Assembly (NCBI RefSeq): GCF_003663885.1
Contig: NZ_RCCE01000005.1
Span: forward strand, 340,642 to 404,641
DNA length: 64,000 bases
Direction of reading: 5' to 3'
Source: Litoreibacter meonggei
Lineage (GTDB): Bacteria; Pseudomonadota; Alphaproteobacteria; Rhodobacterales; Rhodobacteraceae
Under the pieces are notes generated by a model, which was not told the origin of the DNA, did not search any database, and saw only the letters and a program-made list of their open reading frames with translations. The position numbers and the translations under genes are program-made. The number at the start of each line of letters is the position of its first letter. Positions within the stretch are counted from its first letter, which is position 1. Positions 1 through 8,937 of this stretch are shown here, in pieces.

Positions 1-87
1 TTGAGGGCCAATGGGAAAGGCCCATGTTGCCCCAGCCTTGCCGCGCTGCGCAAAACTGCGTTACACAGATCGCTAAAGTAGCCATAT

Positions 88-2778
88 GTGAGCCTTTTCT
101 TGAGCAACCCGACAGACCTAGATCTGGCCCAGTCGACCGAGAGCGGAGGCAAGCTGTTTGCCCGCCTGTGGCGTGGGTACTTGCGCAAACACTGGATGCT
201 TTTCGTGCTGGCCTTCGTGTTCATGGTCATCGAAGGCAGCACCTTGGGTGCGCTGAGCTACATGCTTCAGCCGATGTTCGACCTTGTGTTCGTCGAGGGT
301 CAGGCAAGTGCCATCTGGTGGGTTGGCATCGGAATCTTCGCGCTTTTCGTCATCCGCGGCATCACCGGCATCATCCACAAAAGCATTCTGACCGGCGTGT
401 CCTTCCGTGCGTCGACCGAGGTGCAGGTCGACCTGCTGCGGCACACGCTGACGCTTGATAACGCGTTTCACTCCCGCACTTCGCCCGGCTCCATGATCGA
501 GCGGGTTCAGGGGGACGTGACTGCGATCCAAACCCTTTGGAACATGATCCTTGTGAGCGCTGGCCGCGACCTTATCGCCTTGCTGTCGCTTCTGGGCGTG
601 GCCTTGTCGATTGACTGGAAATGGACGCTGGTGGCGATCATTGGCGCCCCGATGCTGGTGATCCCCAGCTTGCTGGTCCAACGCTATGTGCGGCGCAAAT
701 CGAACTACCTGCGCGACGTGGCTGGCAAACGGACCACCCGTCTGGACGAGGTTTTCCACGGTGTCACCCCGATCAAGCTGAACCGGATGGAACAATATCA
801 GGTCGAGAATTTCTCCGGTCTGTCAGATACTTGGGTAAAGGCGACGATCAAAACCACCATCGGGCAAGCCACCGTGCCAGCCTTGGTAGATTTCGCCGTG
901 GGCTTCGGCTTTTTCTGCGTGCTGCTCTACGGCGGCCCGCAGATCATTGCCGGCGAAAAGACCATCGGCCAGTTCATGAGCTTCTTCACCGCTATGTCAC
1001 TGGCCTTTCAACCCATGCGCCGTTTGGGCGGAGTTTTGGGCTATTGGGAAATGATGATCGCCAGCCTCAGCCGCATCTTCGGGCTGTTTGATACACAACC
1101 CGCCGTGGCGGATCGAACATCTACCGAAGCGGTGCTGGATGGCTCCTCCATCGTCTTTGACAACGCGTCGTTGTCCTATGGCGACAAAGCGGTGCTAAAC
1201 GGCCTGAGCTTCACCGCGAATTCTGGCACCACCACAGCGCTGGTTGGTGCGTCAGGAGCGGGCAAGAGCACCGTGTTCAACGTGCTCACCCGTTTGGTTG
1301 ATCCGGCGAGCGGTAAGATCACCATCGGGGGGGTGGACGTCAAAGACATGCCCCTGTCGCAATTACGCGGCTTGTTCTCGGTCGTGTCGCAAGACGCCTT
1401 ATTGTTCGACGAAACGCTGCGCGAGAACATCCTTTTGGGCCGTGAAGACGTCGATGACGCGCAGCTAAAACAGGTGCTGGACGATGCCCATGTCAGTGAT
1501 TTCCTGAAAGACTTGCCCGACGGGTTGGAAACCGCCGTTGGCCCACGTGGCAGCAACCTGTCAGGCGGGCAGCGCCAACGTGTCGCCATTGCCCGTGCGC
1601 TGCTGCGTGACACACCGATTCTGTTGCTGGACGAGGCGACCAGCGCCTTGGACGCCGAATCCGAAAAGGTGGTGCAGAAGGCATTGGAACGGCTTTCCAA
1701 AGGCCGCACGACGCTGGTTATTGCTCACCGCTTGTCCACCGTTCGCGATGCGGACCAAATTCTTGTGCTTGATCACGGCAAGCTGGCGGAAAGCGGGCCG
1801 CATGACGAGTTGATCGGCAAGGCTGGTATCTACGCCCGGCTGCACGACTTGCAATTCCAAACAGGCACCAAGCCTTTCACCGGAGATATCCCCGTGACGT
1901 CCAAGACTTTCACGCGCAGCACTGGCTCCGGCATCTGGCGCAGCCTCAACGGTAAAGAGCGCAATCTTGACGATGCCGATGACAAATTGCCTTTCGGCCA
2001 TTTTGCCCCGAATGCGATACAGCGCGGCATGATTTCACTGGGCAAATCAACCCCGCTCAAGCGCGGGGTGTTTCGTGGTGGGTGGACTTCTTCGGTGCTG
2101 GCTGCCGGACGTGGAAAGCTCGATATTCACTTCCGCGACTGCGCCTACCGCATCCGCGGCGAGAACAACCTTATCGAATACGGTCTTCTTCTGAACCCGG
2201 ACTATAACGGCGAGGATCTGGACTTTCTGACAAAAGACGCGCCGGTTGATGCCAACTTCTTAGATCTTGGCTGCAACATCGGGCTGTATGCCCAGCCCAT
2301 GGCCCGTAGTGCGCCGCAAGGCCGCACGCTTGCCATCGACGCAAACCCGTTGATGGTGGACCGTCTGACGTGGAACGCCGAGGCCAGCGGGTTGGACAAC
2401 CTGACCGTGATCCACTGCGCTGTCAGCGATCAGGAAGGGCGCGGCGACCTGCAAATCCGCAAGGATGATCTGGCAATCGTTGCAGTTGAAGAAACACCCG
2501 ACGGGGAAATGCCTGTGCGCCGTTTGGATGCCTTGCTGGAAGAGCACGGGATTACGGCGATCTACGGTTTGAAAATCGACATCGAAGGGCATGAAGACAA
2601 AGCATTGGTGCCCTTCATGGAGACCGCGCCCGACGCATTGCTACCGCACCGGATTGTCATCGAGCACCCCTACCCTGACGCGGATTATCCCGGCTGCACC
2701 AAGGCGTTCGCAGCGCGTGGATATATTTTGGTCACGCGTACCCGAAACAACTCGCTATACGAGCTACCTGCCGCTTAA
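88..2778 (+). CDS. ABC exporter fused to an FkbM-type methyltransferase
   Basis: An 896-residue two-part protein. Residues about 1-590 form a type I ABC exporter half-transporter of the MsbA kind: six hydrophobic segments within about 35-320, then a nucleotide-binding domain with Walker A GASGAGKST (about 387-395), signature LSGGQ (about 491), Walker B LLLDEATSALD (about 511) and the H-loop IAHRLST. It should work as a homodimer in the inner membrane exporting a lipid or glycolipid. Residues about 640-896 look like an FkbM-family SAM-dependent methyltransferase, with the SAM motif LDLGCNIG near 724 and KIDIEGHE further on. These parts are normally separate genes. An in-frame GTG at 1894 preceded by GGAG eight bases upstream looks like a relict or working internal start. 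The start used is GTG with only a weak ribosome site. The 3' end overlaps the convergent glycosyltransferase by 4 bases. Substrate unknown; glycan neighbours suggest a cell-surface polymer. Confidence 0.88.
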   Translation: MSLFLSNPTDLDLAQSTESGGKLFARLWRGYLRKHWMLFVLAFVFMVIEGSTLGALSYMLQPMFDLVFVEGQASAIWWVGIGIFALFVIRGITGIIHKSILTGVSFRASTEVQVDLLRHTLTLDNAFHSRTSPGSMIERVQGDVTAIQTLWNMILVSAGRDLIALLSLLGVALSIDWKWTLVAIIGAPMLVIPSLLVQRYVRRKSNYLRDVAGKRTTRLDEVFHGVTPIKLNRMEQYQVENFSGLSDTWVKATIKTTIGQATVPALVDFAVGFGFFCVLLYGGPQIIAGEKTIGQFMSFFTAMSLAFQPMRRLGGVLGYWEMMIASLSRIFGLFDTQPAVADRTSTEAVLDGSSIVFDNASLSYGDKAVLNGLSFTANSGTTTALVGASGAGKSTVFNVLTRLVDPASGKITIGGVDVKDMPLSQLRGLFSVVSQDALLFDETLRENILLGREDVDDAQLKQVLDDAHVSDFLKDLPDGLETAVGPRGSNLSGGQRQRVAIARALLRDTPILLLDEATSALDAESEKVVQKALERLSKGRTTLVIAHRLSTVRDADQILVLDHGKLAESGPHDELIGKAGIYARLHDLQFQTGTKPFTGDIPVTSKTFTRSTGSGIWRSLNGKERNLDDADDKLPFGHFAPNAIQRGMISLGKSTPLKRGVFRGGWTSSVLAAGRGKLDIHFRDCAYRIRGENNLIEYGLLLNPDYNGEDLDFLTKDAPVDANFLDLGCNIGLYAQPMARSAPQGRTLAIDANPLMVDRLTWNAEASGLDNLTVIHCAVSDQEGRGDLQIRKDDLAIVAVEETPDGEMPVRRLDALLEEHGITAIYGLKIDIEGHEDKALVPFMETAPDALLPHRIVIEHPYPDADYPGCTKAFAARGYILVTRTRNNSLYELPAA

Positions 2779-3503
2779 GTGTGCTTGCGCGAAAGCGTTG
2801 CGACTTGGTTCCGGTAGGTCCAGCGCTTCGCCGCGGCGATCAGTTTTTGCCACAAGCTCCGCTTGCGCGACACCGTGCTGCCACCTGATTCCTGCGTCAG
2901 ATCGGACACCCCCGACGGCACAACGCAATGCGGACGTACACCGGTCTCCCAGAACAGCTGAAGAAAGCCGTCCACAGGCCGGTCGATCTGCTGGCAAGCG
3001 GCAAGCAACGTGCGGGCCGCATCTAGGCTGACCAATTGCGCCGAAGTCCGTAGTGGTATCACATGAGGTCGGATCACAGCGGTTGGGCCCGACTGTTCCA
3101 CGACCGAAAACGGAAGTTTGACTTCGCGTACCTGAAGCTGAATGTAGCCCAACGTCGCGATGTGCGCCTCTGCCATCGTCAAGGCGGCGCTAAATGTCGG
3201 CGTGTCGATGGAAACGTCATCTTCGAGAATGAGAGCCGTTTGAAGGCCATTGTCGACCATATAACGCCAGACACTGCGGTGACTTTCAAAACAGCCGACT
3301 TCACCCATAGACAGCGAGAATGGATAAGCGGGCTGAAACAATGCAACATCCGATATAAGCCGGTCACGCGCCGCCGAGTCCATCGCGGCGCCGTCGCAAG
3401 CAGGCCAGATGCGCGCTGGATAGGGCGATTCCTGCATGATGGTTTCAACATGAGGGCGGCGTGCAGAGGCGCGTTCCAGATGGATGATAAAGGTTTCGGT
3501 CAC
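2775..3503 (-). CDS. Glycosyltransferase family 25 (LPS-type)
   Basis: A 242-residue protein opening with FIIHLERASARRPHVE, the usual start of GT25 glycosyltransferases. It carries the family blocks GEVGCFESHRSVWR (about 67-80) and LILEDDV (about 90-97), the latter holding the metal/nucleotide-sugar-binding acidic residues. It should transfer a sugar, often galactose, to lipooligosaccharide or another surface glycan in the cytoplasm. The GTG start overlaps the stop of the upstream GT4 gene as GTGA, so the two are translationally coupled. The C-terminal 40 residues are basic. Family call is firm; sugar and acceptor cannot be read from the sequence. Confidence 0.85.
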   Translation of the reverse strand: MTETFIIHLERASARRPHVETIMQESPYPARIWPACDGAAMDSAARDRLISDVALFQPAYPFSLSMGEVGCFESHRSVWRYMVDNGLQTALILEDDVSIDTPTFSAALTMAEAHIATLGYIQLQVREVKLPFSVVEQSGPTAVIRPHVIPLRTSAQLVSLDAARTLLAACQQIDRPVDGFLQLFWETGVRPHCVVPSGVSDLTQESGGSTVSRKRSLWQKLIAAAKRWTYRNQVATLSRKHT

Positions 3504-4561
3504 TGGCGGGATGCCTCGTTCCAGAGCTGTTGATAGACGGCGTTTATGCCATCGACCTCGGTTTGAATTCCATAGCTATTGCGGGCGACTTCTAAGGCAT
3601 GGCGCGACATCGTCTCAAGTCTGTCCGGATTGTCGAGCAGGTTTTCCACCTTGGCAGCCGCACCGTCGACATCGCCAAGCGGCACAACATGGCCCGCATC
3701 ACCCTGAGCGGAGAACGCGCGAAAGTAGCCGGTATCTGTCGCTACAAACGGGACGCCTGATGCCATCGCCTCCAACGGTGTCATTCCGTAGCCTTCATAG
3801 CGCGGCAACGGCACCAGAAGGCTAAGGCCACGCAGCACTTTTCGAAGTTGAACAGACTCTATTTCACCGGGAAACAGGATTCTATCCTTCAAGTTCGCCG
3901 CAGCGACGCGGGCCTTAAGGTCTCCCAGAAACGCATCGTTCGACCCGCCAGCGCGACCGATAACCAAAGCCGTGGTGTCAGGCTGGGACGGCAACACGCG
4001 GATCATCGAGTCAACAAACTGATCGGTGCCCTTCTCTGGCCTGATGCGCCCGACAGTTGCAATCCCGCGCTTGCCGGGAAAACCGGTGGCAGCCCACGCC
4101 GTGGCGCGATTATTCGCGGGGTGGAATGTTTCGGTATCGACGCCATGCGGGACCACCGCGCGGACATGTGGGACATATTCTGACGCGGCTTCGGTTGTGG
4201 CGATCACAGCATCCATGCGAGAAATCAACCAGCGCGGAAAAGCAGAATGCCGACGCTGGGCGGCAGAGGTGAAAACAATTCGGATCGGCAAGCGAAGCAC
4301 GTCCCGCGCCCAGATGGCAGCCCGCATCTCGGTGTTACGCCGCACATGCCAGATCGAGAACGGATACCCATCGGGTGCCCTGCGCGACAGCATACGAGCA
4401 GTTTTCAGGTCAATCGGGTCGGGGCAACCAGGCAAGGAGTGTCCAACAAGCCGAAGATCGAAGCCTTTTGCTTGCGCACGCACCACTCCGGCGGCAGTCG
4501 CAGACACGCCAGTAAAATTCTTGTTGAAGTTTGTCACGAAGAGGAGCGGCGTCTGAGTCAT
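3500..4561 (-). CDS. Glycosyltransferase family 4 (group 1)
   Basis: A 353-residue GT-B fold glycosyltransferase. The N-terminus LLFVTNFNKNFTGVSATAA resembles the acceptor-domain opening of GT4 enzymes. The C-terminal donor domain has GRIRPEKGTDQFVDS and the EX7E-type block EGYGMTPLEAMASGVPFVAT that contacts the nucleotide sugar. It is a retaining enzyme by family, acting at the cytoplasmic face of the membrane. It overlaps the downstream GT25 gene by 4 bases. With the ABC exporter next door, this suggests a small surface-glycan module distinct from the large polysaccharide locus at 22-38 kb. ATG start at 4561. Confidence 0.88.
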   Translation of the reverse strand: MTQTPLLFVTNFNKNFTGVSATAAGVVRAQAKGFDLRLVGHSLPGCPDPIDLKTARMLSRRAPDGYPFSIWHVRRNTEMRAAIWARDVLRLPIRIVFTSAAQRRHSAFPRWLISRMDAVIATTEAASEYVPHVRAVVPHGVDTETFHPANNRATAWAATGFPGKRGIATVGRIRPEKGTDQFVDSMIRVLPSQPDTTALVIGRAGGSNDAFLGDLKARVAAANLKDRILFPGEIESVQLRKVLRGLSLLVPLPRYEGYGMTPLEAMASGVPFVATDTGYFRAFSAQGDAGHVVPLGDVDGAAAKVENLLDNPDRLETMSRHALEVARNSYGIQTEVDGINAVYQQLWNEASRQ

Positions 4562-4612
4562 GTCTTTTGACTACGCGAGGCGGGCCAGACGCGCAAACTG
4601 TAAGCAAAGCGG

Positions 4613-4981
4613 TCAGCGCCTGAGTGCCGCAACGATGATCAACGCCCACCCCAACAAGCCTTGGCTATGAGCAGACAGGTTGGCATCAAACTGGAATGTC
4701 AGGAGGCGAACGACATGAAGTGGCCCCAGAGGCCAGCCCACGACAAATTGCGCGGGCAAACCGTCGATAATCAATCGGTAATATTGATAGTAGATTTGCG
4801 GTGACAGCCATACGAAGCCGAAGAACAATACGATGCCAATCGCAAGACGCAGGACAAGTGGCCGTCGGGCGCTTAGCCGCCAAGACGCGTAAATCCAGCC
4901 ACACGCCAGTGCCACTGACAACAAAAGCAACCCGGCTTGTTGCGGTCCAGTTAGTGTAAAAAAGCTGTCACCTTCATACAA
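4613..4981 (-). CDS. Small membrane protein, function unknown
   Basis: A 122-residue protein with three probable membrane segments (about 16-36, 44-62 and 104-120) and no recognisable enzymatic motif. The only usable start in frame is TTG at 4981, eight bases after the stop of the upstream cupin gene, with a GAG-containing stretch before it; this spacing favours a real, co-transcribed gene. A gap of about 50 bases separates it from the downstream GT4 gene. I do not recognise the family. The alternative is that it is a chance frame, but the hydrophobic pattern and operon fit argue against this. Confidence 0.6.
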   Translation of the reverse strand: MYEGDSFFTLTGPQQAGLLLLSVALACGWIYASWRLSARRPLVLRLAIGIVLFFGFVWLSPQIYYQYYRLIIDGLPAQFVVGWPLGPLHVVRLLTFQFDANLSAHSQGLLGWALIIVAALRR

Positions 4982-4989
4982 ATCAGGCT

Positions 4990-5676
4990 CTATTCATGCA
5001 TAAAGTCAGGTTTTGTTGCGTAGAGAAGATGCCCAAGTTTCATCCACACGCGCGTACCGTTCTGACCCGCTTTGGCACTGAGGCGCGCGCCTATCGGAAG
5101 TCTAAGCCAGTCGTGTTTTTCCAAAACATCGCCACCCTCGACTGCCGAACCTTCAAGAATTAGCACTTCCGCACCACCCGGGAGATCCAGTTCAATCGAA
5201 GCGTCAGCCTCCCATGCTTCAACGCGAACCTCTTCACGATCATCGCGGAACAATACCGCGCTTCTTGCCCCAGAACGGCTGGCATCAGGCAACAGATCAA
5301 CCTTGTTCATATCCACAGTAACTGCGGTACGGTCGTCCATATCAAACTGCCATAGCTTCACGAAAATAATACATCCCTCATCGGACCCCGGCGTGTGGCT
5401 GGTGGTCGGCGGGTTTCGGACGTATGTGCCGACGGGAAAATCGCCGTGCTCGTCTTGAAACACGCCGTCCAGCACGATGAACTCTTCCCCGCCCGTGTGT
5501 GTATGTGCCGAAAAGTGGCTGTCTGGTGCGTACCGCACAATTGTCGTCGCGCGCGCAACTTCGTCCCCGATGCGGTCTAACATGCGCCTATCGACGCCCG
5601 GCATGGGCGACGCGACCCACTCGGTTTGGGTTGAATGAACTAAGGCGCGTTTTGAGAAGTGTGAGTTCAGGTCCAT
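4990..5676 (-). CDS. Double-cupin protein of the ChrR type
   Basis: The protein begins MDLNSHFSKRAL and is 228 residues; an upstream ATG at 5703 would add nine residues but is less likely. The first cupin barrel contains SAHTHTGGEEFIVLDG followed by PPTTSHTP, giving the His/Glu set that binds a divalent metal. The second half is a weaker cupin repeat. This resembles the cupin half of ChrR, the anti-sigma factor of the singlet-oxygen response, and stand-alone anti-ECF-sigma-like cupins. There is no N-terminal zinc-binding anti-sigma domain and no adjacent ECF sigma gene. A regulatory role is therefore not supported; a small-molecule dioxygenase or stress protein is equally possible. Confidence 0.78.
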   Translation of the reverse strand: MDLNSHFSKRALVHSTQTEWVASPMPGVDRRMLDRIGDEVARATTIVRYAPDSHFSAHTHTGGEEFIVLDGVFQDEHGDFPVGTYVRNPPTTSHTPGSDEGCIIFVKLWQFDMDDRTAVTVDMNKVDLLPDASRSGARSAVLFRDDREEVRVEAWEADASIELDLPGGAEVLILEGSAVEGGDVLEKHDWLRLPIGARLSAKAGQNGTRVWMKLGHLLYATKPDFMHE

Positions 5677-5765
5677 GTCGGCCTCCAAAAAGAATTTGGC
5701 CAACGCTAGCTGTCACTGGCGCAAACGCAATCCGACCACACGACTAAGTGAAACTTACACGCAAC

Positions 5766-6734
5766 TTATTTGGGGGAAGGCTTCTTTTTCTTCGGGTGCA
5801 ATGGCCACAAAAAAGGACCGATACGCGGCGATGTTCCAGTTTCAGGACGGGACCGTGTGCGAAGAACCGGCGTCTCGGACGTCGTAGAGCGGCTTTCGCG
5901 AAGGACAATATACAACCCGCTCGCAATGATGATTGATGAGCCGACAAGCGTGCCCATATCTGGGTATTCGTTGAAAAAGAAGGCACCATAAGCCGTCGCC
6001 CAGAGAATCTGGCTATATTGCATGGGCGCCACTATCACCGCTTCGCCAGTGTTGTACGCGGCGATCAGGAAGCGGCCCCCAATCCACGCGAAAACCGCAA
6101 CAATGGCAATACGCCCGAGATCTTCAATCGGCATTGGTACATAGACAGTAGGCAAAAGCGCACCCATTACCAAAAAGTTTGCCATCATTGGGTAGAGCAT
6201 AATGACAACCGTGCGCTCCTCGCGCCCGATCTTGCGCACTATGACCGATGCAAACGCACCGCCAACGGCGCAGGTAAGTGCTGCTAAATGCCCCAGCCCC
6301 AACTCCGTTTCACCGGGGCGAAGAACAACCAATACACCGCAAAGGCCTACCAAAACGGCAATCCAACGCCGAAGGCGCACTTCCTCCCCGAGGATCGGTA
6401 TGGCGAGAACCGTGATGAGCAATGGAGATGCGAAAATGATGGCGTAAACCTGCGCCAATGGCAGCACGGAAAACGCATAGAATGCCGAGAAACCAGTGAC
6501 GACCGCGGCAATAGTCCGTGCCAACATCCAATAAGGGTGGCGCGGGATGAGTGTGCCATGGGTCTGATCGCGCAGCAGCCAAAGCGTTGCCAACGGAAAG
6601 CTTAGAATAACCGAGAAGAACACGATTTGTATGGGCGAGTAGGTCGCGCCCAAGACCTTGATCACGACATCATGCGAGGCGAAAACCCCGAACGCAACCA
6701 GTGCGAGCAATGCGCCTTTGGCGTTCGGGTTCAT
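5766..6734 (-). CDS. DMT-superfamily (EamA) transporter
   Basis: A 322-residue inner-membrane protein with about ten hydrophobic segments in two repeated halves, as in drug/metabolite exporters of the EamA family. The opening GALLALVAFGVFASHDVVIKVLG and the second-half blocks are typical. Many members export amino acids or metabolites. The ATG lies 10 bases after the leuB stop, with GGAG just overlapping that stop, so it is co-transcribed with leuB. That linkage hints at export of an amino acid or related compound, but the substrate is not visible. The C-terminal 40 residues are polar and basic. Confidence 0.85.
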   Translation of the reverse strand: MNPNAKGALLALVAFGVFASHDVVIKVLGATYSPIQIVFFSVILSFPLATLWLLRDQTHGTLIPRHPYWMLARTIAAVVTGFSAFYAFSVLPLAQVYAIIFASPLLITVLAIPILGEEVRLRRWIAVLVGLCGVLVVLRPGETELGLGHLAALTCAVGGAFASVIVRKIGREERTVVIMLYPMMANFLVMGALLPTVYVPMPIEDLGRIAIVAVFAWIGGRFLIAAYNTGEAVIVAPMQYSQILWATAYGAFFFNEYPDMGTLVGSSIIIASGLYIVLRESRSTTSETPVLRTRSRPETGTSPRIGPFLWPLHPKKKKPSPK

Positions 6735-6744
6735 CTTCTAACTC

Positions 6745-7851
6745 CTACAGGCTGGCGTCGAGCGCCTCTAGAATGACATCGCCCATCTGTGTGGTCGAAA
6801 TTGGCGTGCCGTCTTCCGGACCCATCAGATCAGCGGTGCGCGCGCCGTCAGCCAACACTTTTTCGACGGCTTTCTCAAGGCGGGTAGCCTCGTCACCTTG
6901 GTCGAACGAGTAACGCAGAGCCATCGCAAAGCTGAGAATACACGCGATCGGGTTTGCTTTGCCTTGGCCAGTGATGTCTGGGGCGGAGCCGTGGACGGGC
7001 TCGTAAAGCGCCTTTGGGCGACCGTCAGCATTGGGCAGACCCAGCGACGCGGAGGGCAACATGCCAAGAGAGCCTGTCAACATGGCGGCGCAGTCAGACA
7101 GCACGTCGCCGAACAGGTTGTCGGTTACAATGACGTCGAATTGCTTTGGCGCACGAACCAGCTGCATGGCGCCGTTGTCGGCGTACATGTGGGACAGCTC
7201 CACATCCGGGTATTCTGTTTCGTGGATTTCGGTAACCACGTCGCGCCACAAAATGCCCGATTCCATCACGTTGGCTTTTTCCATGGAGCAAACCTTGTTG
7301 CCCCGCTTGCGGGCCAACTCGAACGCGGAGCGGGCGACACGCGCAATCTCGGACTCGGTGTAGCGTTGAGTGTTGATGCCCACGCGCTCGTTGCCTTCTT
7401 TGTGAATGCCGCGCGGCTCACCGAAGTACACGCCAGAGGTCAGCTCGCGCACGATCATGATGTCGAGGCCGGACACGATGTCCTTCTTCAACGAGGAGAA
7501 ATCCGCCAAGGCGTCGAAGCACTGGGCAGGGCGCAGGTTCGAGAACAGGTCCATCTCTTTGCGTAAGCGCAGCAGGCCGCGCTCTGGTTTAACCGAGAAG
7601 TCCAGATCGTCGTATTTCGGGCCGCCAACGGCACCTAGAAGAACAGCATCGACTTCCATCGCGCGGGCCATGGTCTCATCCGACAGCGGCACGCCATGTT
7701 TGTCGTAAGCAGCACCGCCAACCAGATCGGTTTCCACATCGAACTTCAGGTCACGCTTTTCGCCAAACCAGTCGATGATACGCGTCACTTGCGCCATGAC
7801 TTCGGGGCCAATGCCGTCGCCCGGCAGGATCAGGATGGAAGGGTTGGACAT
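6745..7851 (-). CDS. leuB: 3-isopropylmalate dehydrogenase
   Basis: LeuB oxidises and decarboxylates 3-isopropylmalate to 2-oxoisocaproate with NAD+, the third step of leucine synthesis. The protein (368 residues from [17 protein letters not shown]) has the dehydrogenase opening, the substrate-loop region [21 protein letters not shown], the Mg-binding stretch [16 protein letters not shown] and the NAD-binding block [18 protein letters not shown]. The ATG at 7851 has GGAG eight bases upstream; the further upstream ATG at 7905 would add a non-conserved tail and is rejected. It stands about 6 kb from leuCD on the same strand, with six unrelated genes between. It is followed directly by a DMT transporter. 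Confidence 0.97.
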   Translation of the reverse strand: MSNPSILILPGDGIGPEVMAQVTRIIDWFGEKRDLKFDVETDLVGGAAYDKHGVPLSDETMARAMEVDAVLLGAVGGPKYDDLDFSVKPERGLLRLRKEMDLFSNLRPAQCFDALADFSSLKKDIVSGLDIMIVRELTSGVYFGEPRGIHKEGNERVGINTQRYTESEIARVARSAFELARKRGNKVCSMEKANVMESGILWRDVVTEIHETEYPDVELSHMYADNGAMQLVRAPKQFDVIVTDNLFGDVLSDCAAMLTGSLGMLPSASLGLPNADGRPKALYEPVHGSAPDITGQGKANPIACILSFAMALRYSFDQGDEATRLEKAVEKVLADGARTADLMGPEDGTPISTTQMGDVILEALDASL

Positions 7852-7918
7852 GAAATGCGCTCCGTCAAGAAATGAGTCCTCAGCGGGGTATAGCGCACGG
7901 CCCATGGGGTCAAGGTTG

Positions 7919-8845
7919 CTAGGGTGAATGCATGATAGGGATAGAGCTGTCTTGTGATAAAACAGGCTTCAATCCGTCCTCCAGAATCTTCCATACCGCA
8001 GCGACTCTGGGCGTGTGTCTTAGCGCCTCATGAGTCGTCAACCATAGCTCCAGGCCTGGGACCGGGAAGCGAGGGAGAACTTCCTCAACTTCAGGAAGTT
8101 GCGTGCCAAGAGTGCAGGCCATCACACCAATTCCGGCTCCAGCGCGGATCATCTCGCAATGGACCTGTTGCGAGTCGCACCGGAAAGCAAAATCATGTCG
8201 GGTCAACTGCCAACCCAACTCTGCGGCTCCACGAATGAACCTCTCCGAGCGGTCATAGCCCAACAGATCATGACTCATAAGTTCTTCAATGTTGATAGGC
8301 GTGCCGTGACGATCTAGGTAACTTTTCGCCGCGAAGAACCCAAGTTTCAGAATCCCGATCTTTTTCGTAACGACTTCCAATTGAGTTGGGCGATACATGC
8401 GGACCGCAATGTCAGCCTCCCGGAATAATAGATTTTCGCTGAGGTCGGTTGAATTCAGTTCAATCTGGATATCTGGGTGTGCCACGCGCAAACGCGCTAA
8501 GATCGGCGGTAAGGAATACATCGCGGTAAATTCGCTGGCAGTAATTCGGACTGTGCCTTGAAGCGAGTTGTCGTGGCCTGCAGCCGCAGTCGCCAATCCA
8601 GATGCCGCCTCGGACATTGCCTTGGCGTGAGGCAAAAGCGCCTCTCCCTCAGTGGTGAGACTCAATCCCTTCGGCTGACGATAGAAAAGCGCAATCCCTA
8701 GTTGCACCTCCATTGCTTTCACCTGCCGACCCAAAGTTGGCTGGCTGACGCCCAACGTCCGCGCAGCCCCCGACAGCGAACCTTCGGCCACAACGGCCAG
8801 AAAGGCTTGGATCAAAGTCCAGTCAAGTCGGTCAATACGTTCCAT
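7919..8845 (-). CDS. LysR-family transcriptional regulator
   Basis: A 308-residue LysR-type regulator. The N-terminal winged helix-turn-helix spans about 8-67, with [29 protein letters not shown]. The remainder is the periplasmic-binding-protein-like effector domain. It is divergent from the NAD-binding gene at 8938, the classic arrangement in which the regulator controls its neighbour and itself. Two nearly identical ATATGAA-type palindromes lie in the 92-base gap, the first overlapping this gene's own start codon. Effector unknown. Confidence 0.92.
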   Translation of the reverse strand: MERIDRLDWTLIQAFLAVVAEGSLSGAARTLGVSQPTLGRQVKAMEVQLGIALFYRQPKGLSLTTEGEALLPHAKAMSEAASGLATAAAGHDNSLQGTVRITASEFTAMYSLPPILARLRVAHPDIQIELNSTDLSENLLFREADIAVRMYRPTQLEVVTKKIGILKLGFFAAKSYLDRHGTPINIEELMSHDLLGYDRSERFIRGAAELGWQLTRHDFAFRCDSQQVHCEMIRAGAGIGVMACTLGTQLPEVEEVLPRFPVPGLELWLTTHEALRHTPRVAAVWKILEDGLKPVLSQDSSIPIMHSP

Positions 8846-8899
8846 TCATATATGAATATCAGACCTTCGAATTTTGGCAATTTCATTTCATATCTGAAT
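8844..8899. promoter_or_regulatory. Paired operator-like palindromes between divergent genes
   Basis: Two near-identical sites sit between the LysR gene and its divergent neighbour. The perfect palindrome ATTCATATATGAAT lies at 8844-8857, and a 12-of-13 copy, TTCATATCTGAAT, at 8887-8899. They are 42 bases apart start to start, four helical turns, so both would lie on the same DNA face. The first overlaps the LysR start codon, which fits autorepression. Binding is inferred, not shown. Confidence 0.6.
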
Positions 8900-8937
8900 A
8901 GTCGACCCTGCGGAAACCCAGTTCAGGAGATTGTCAC

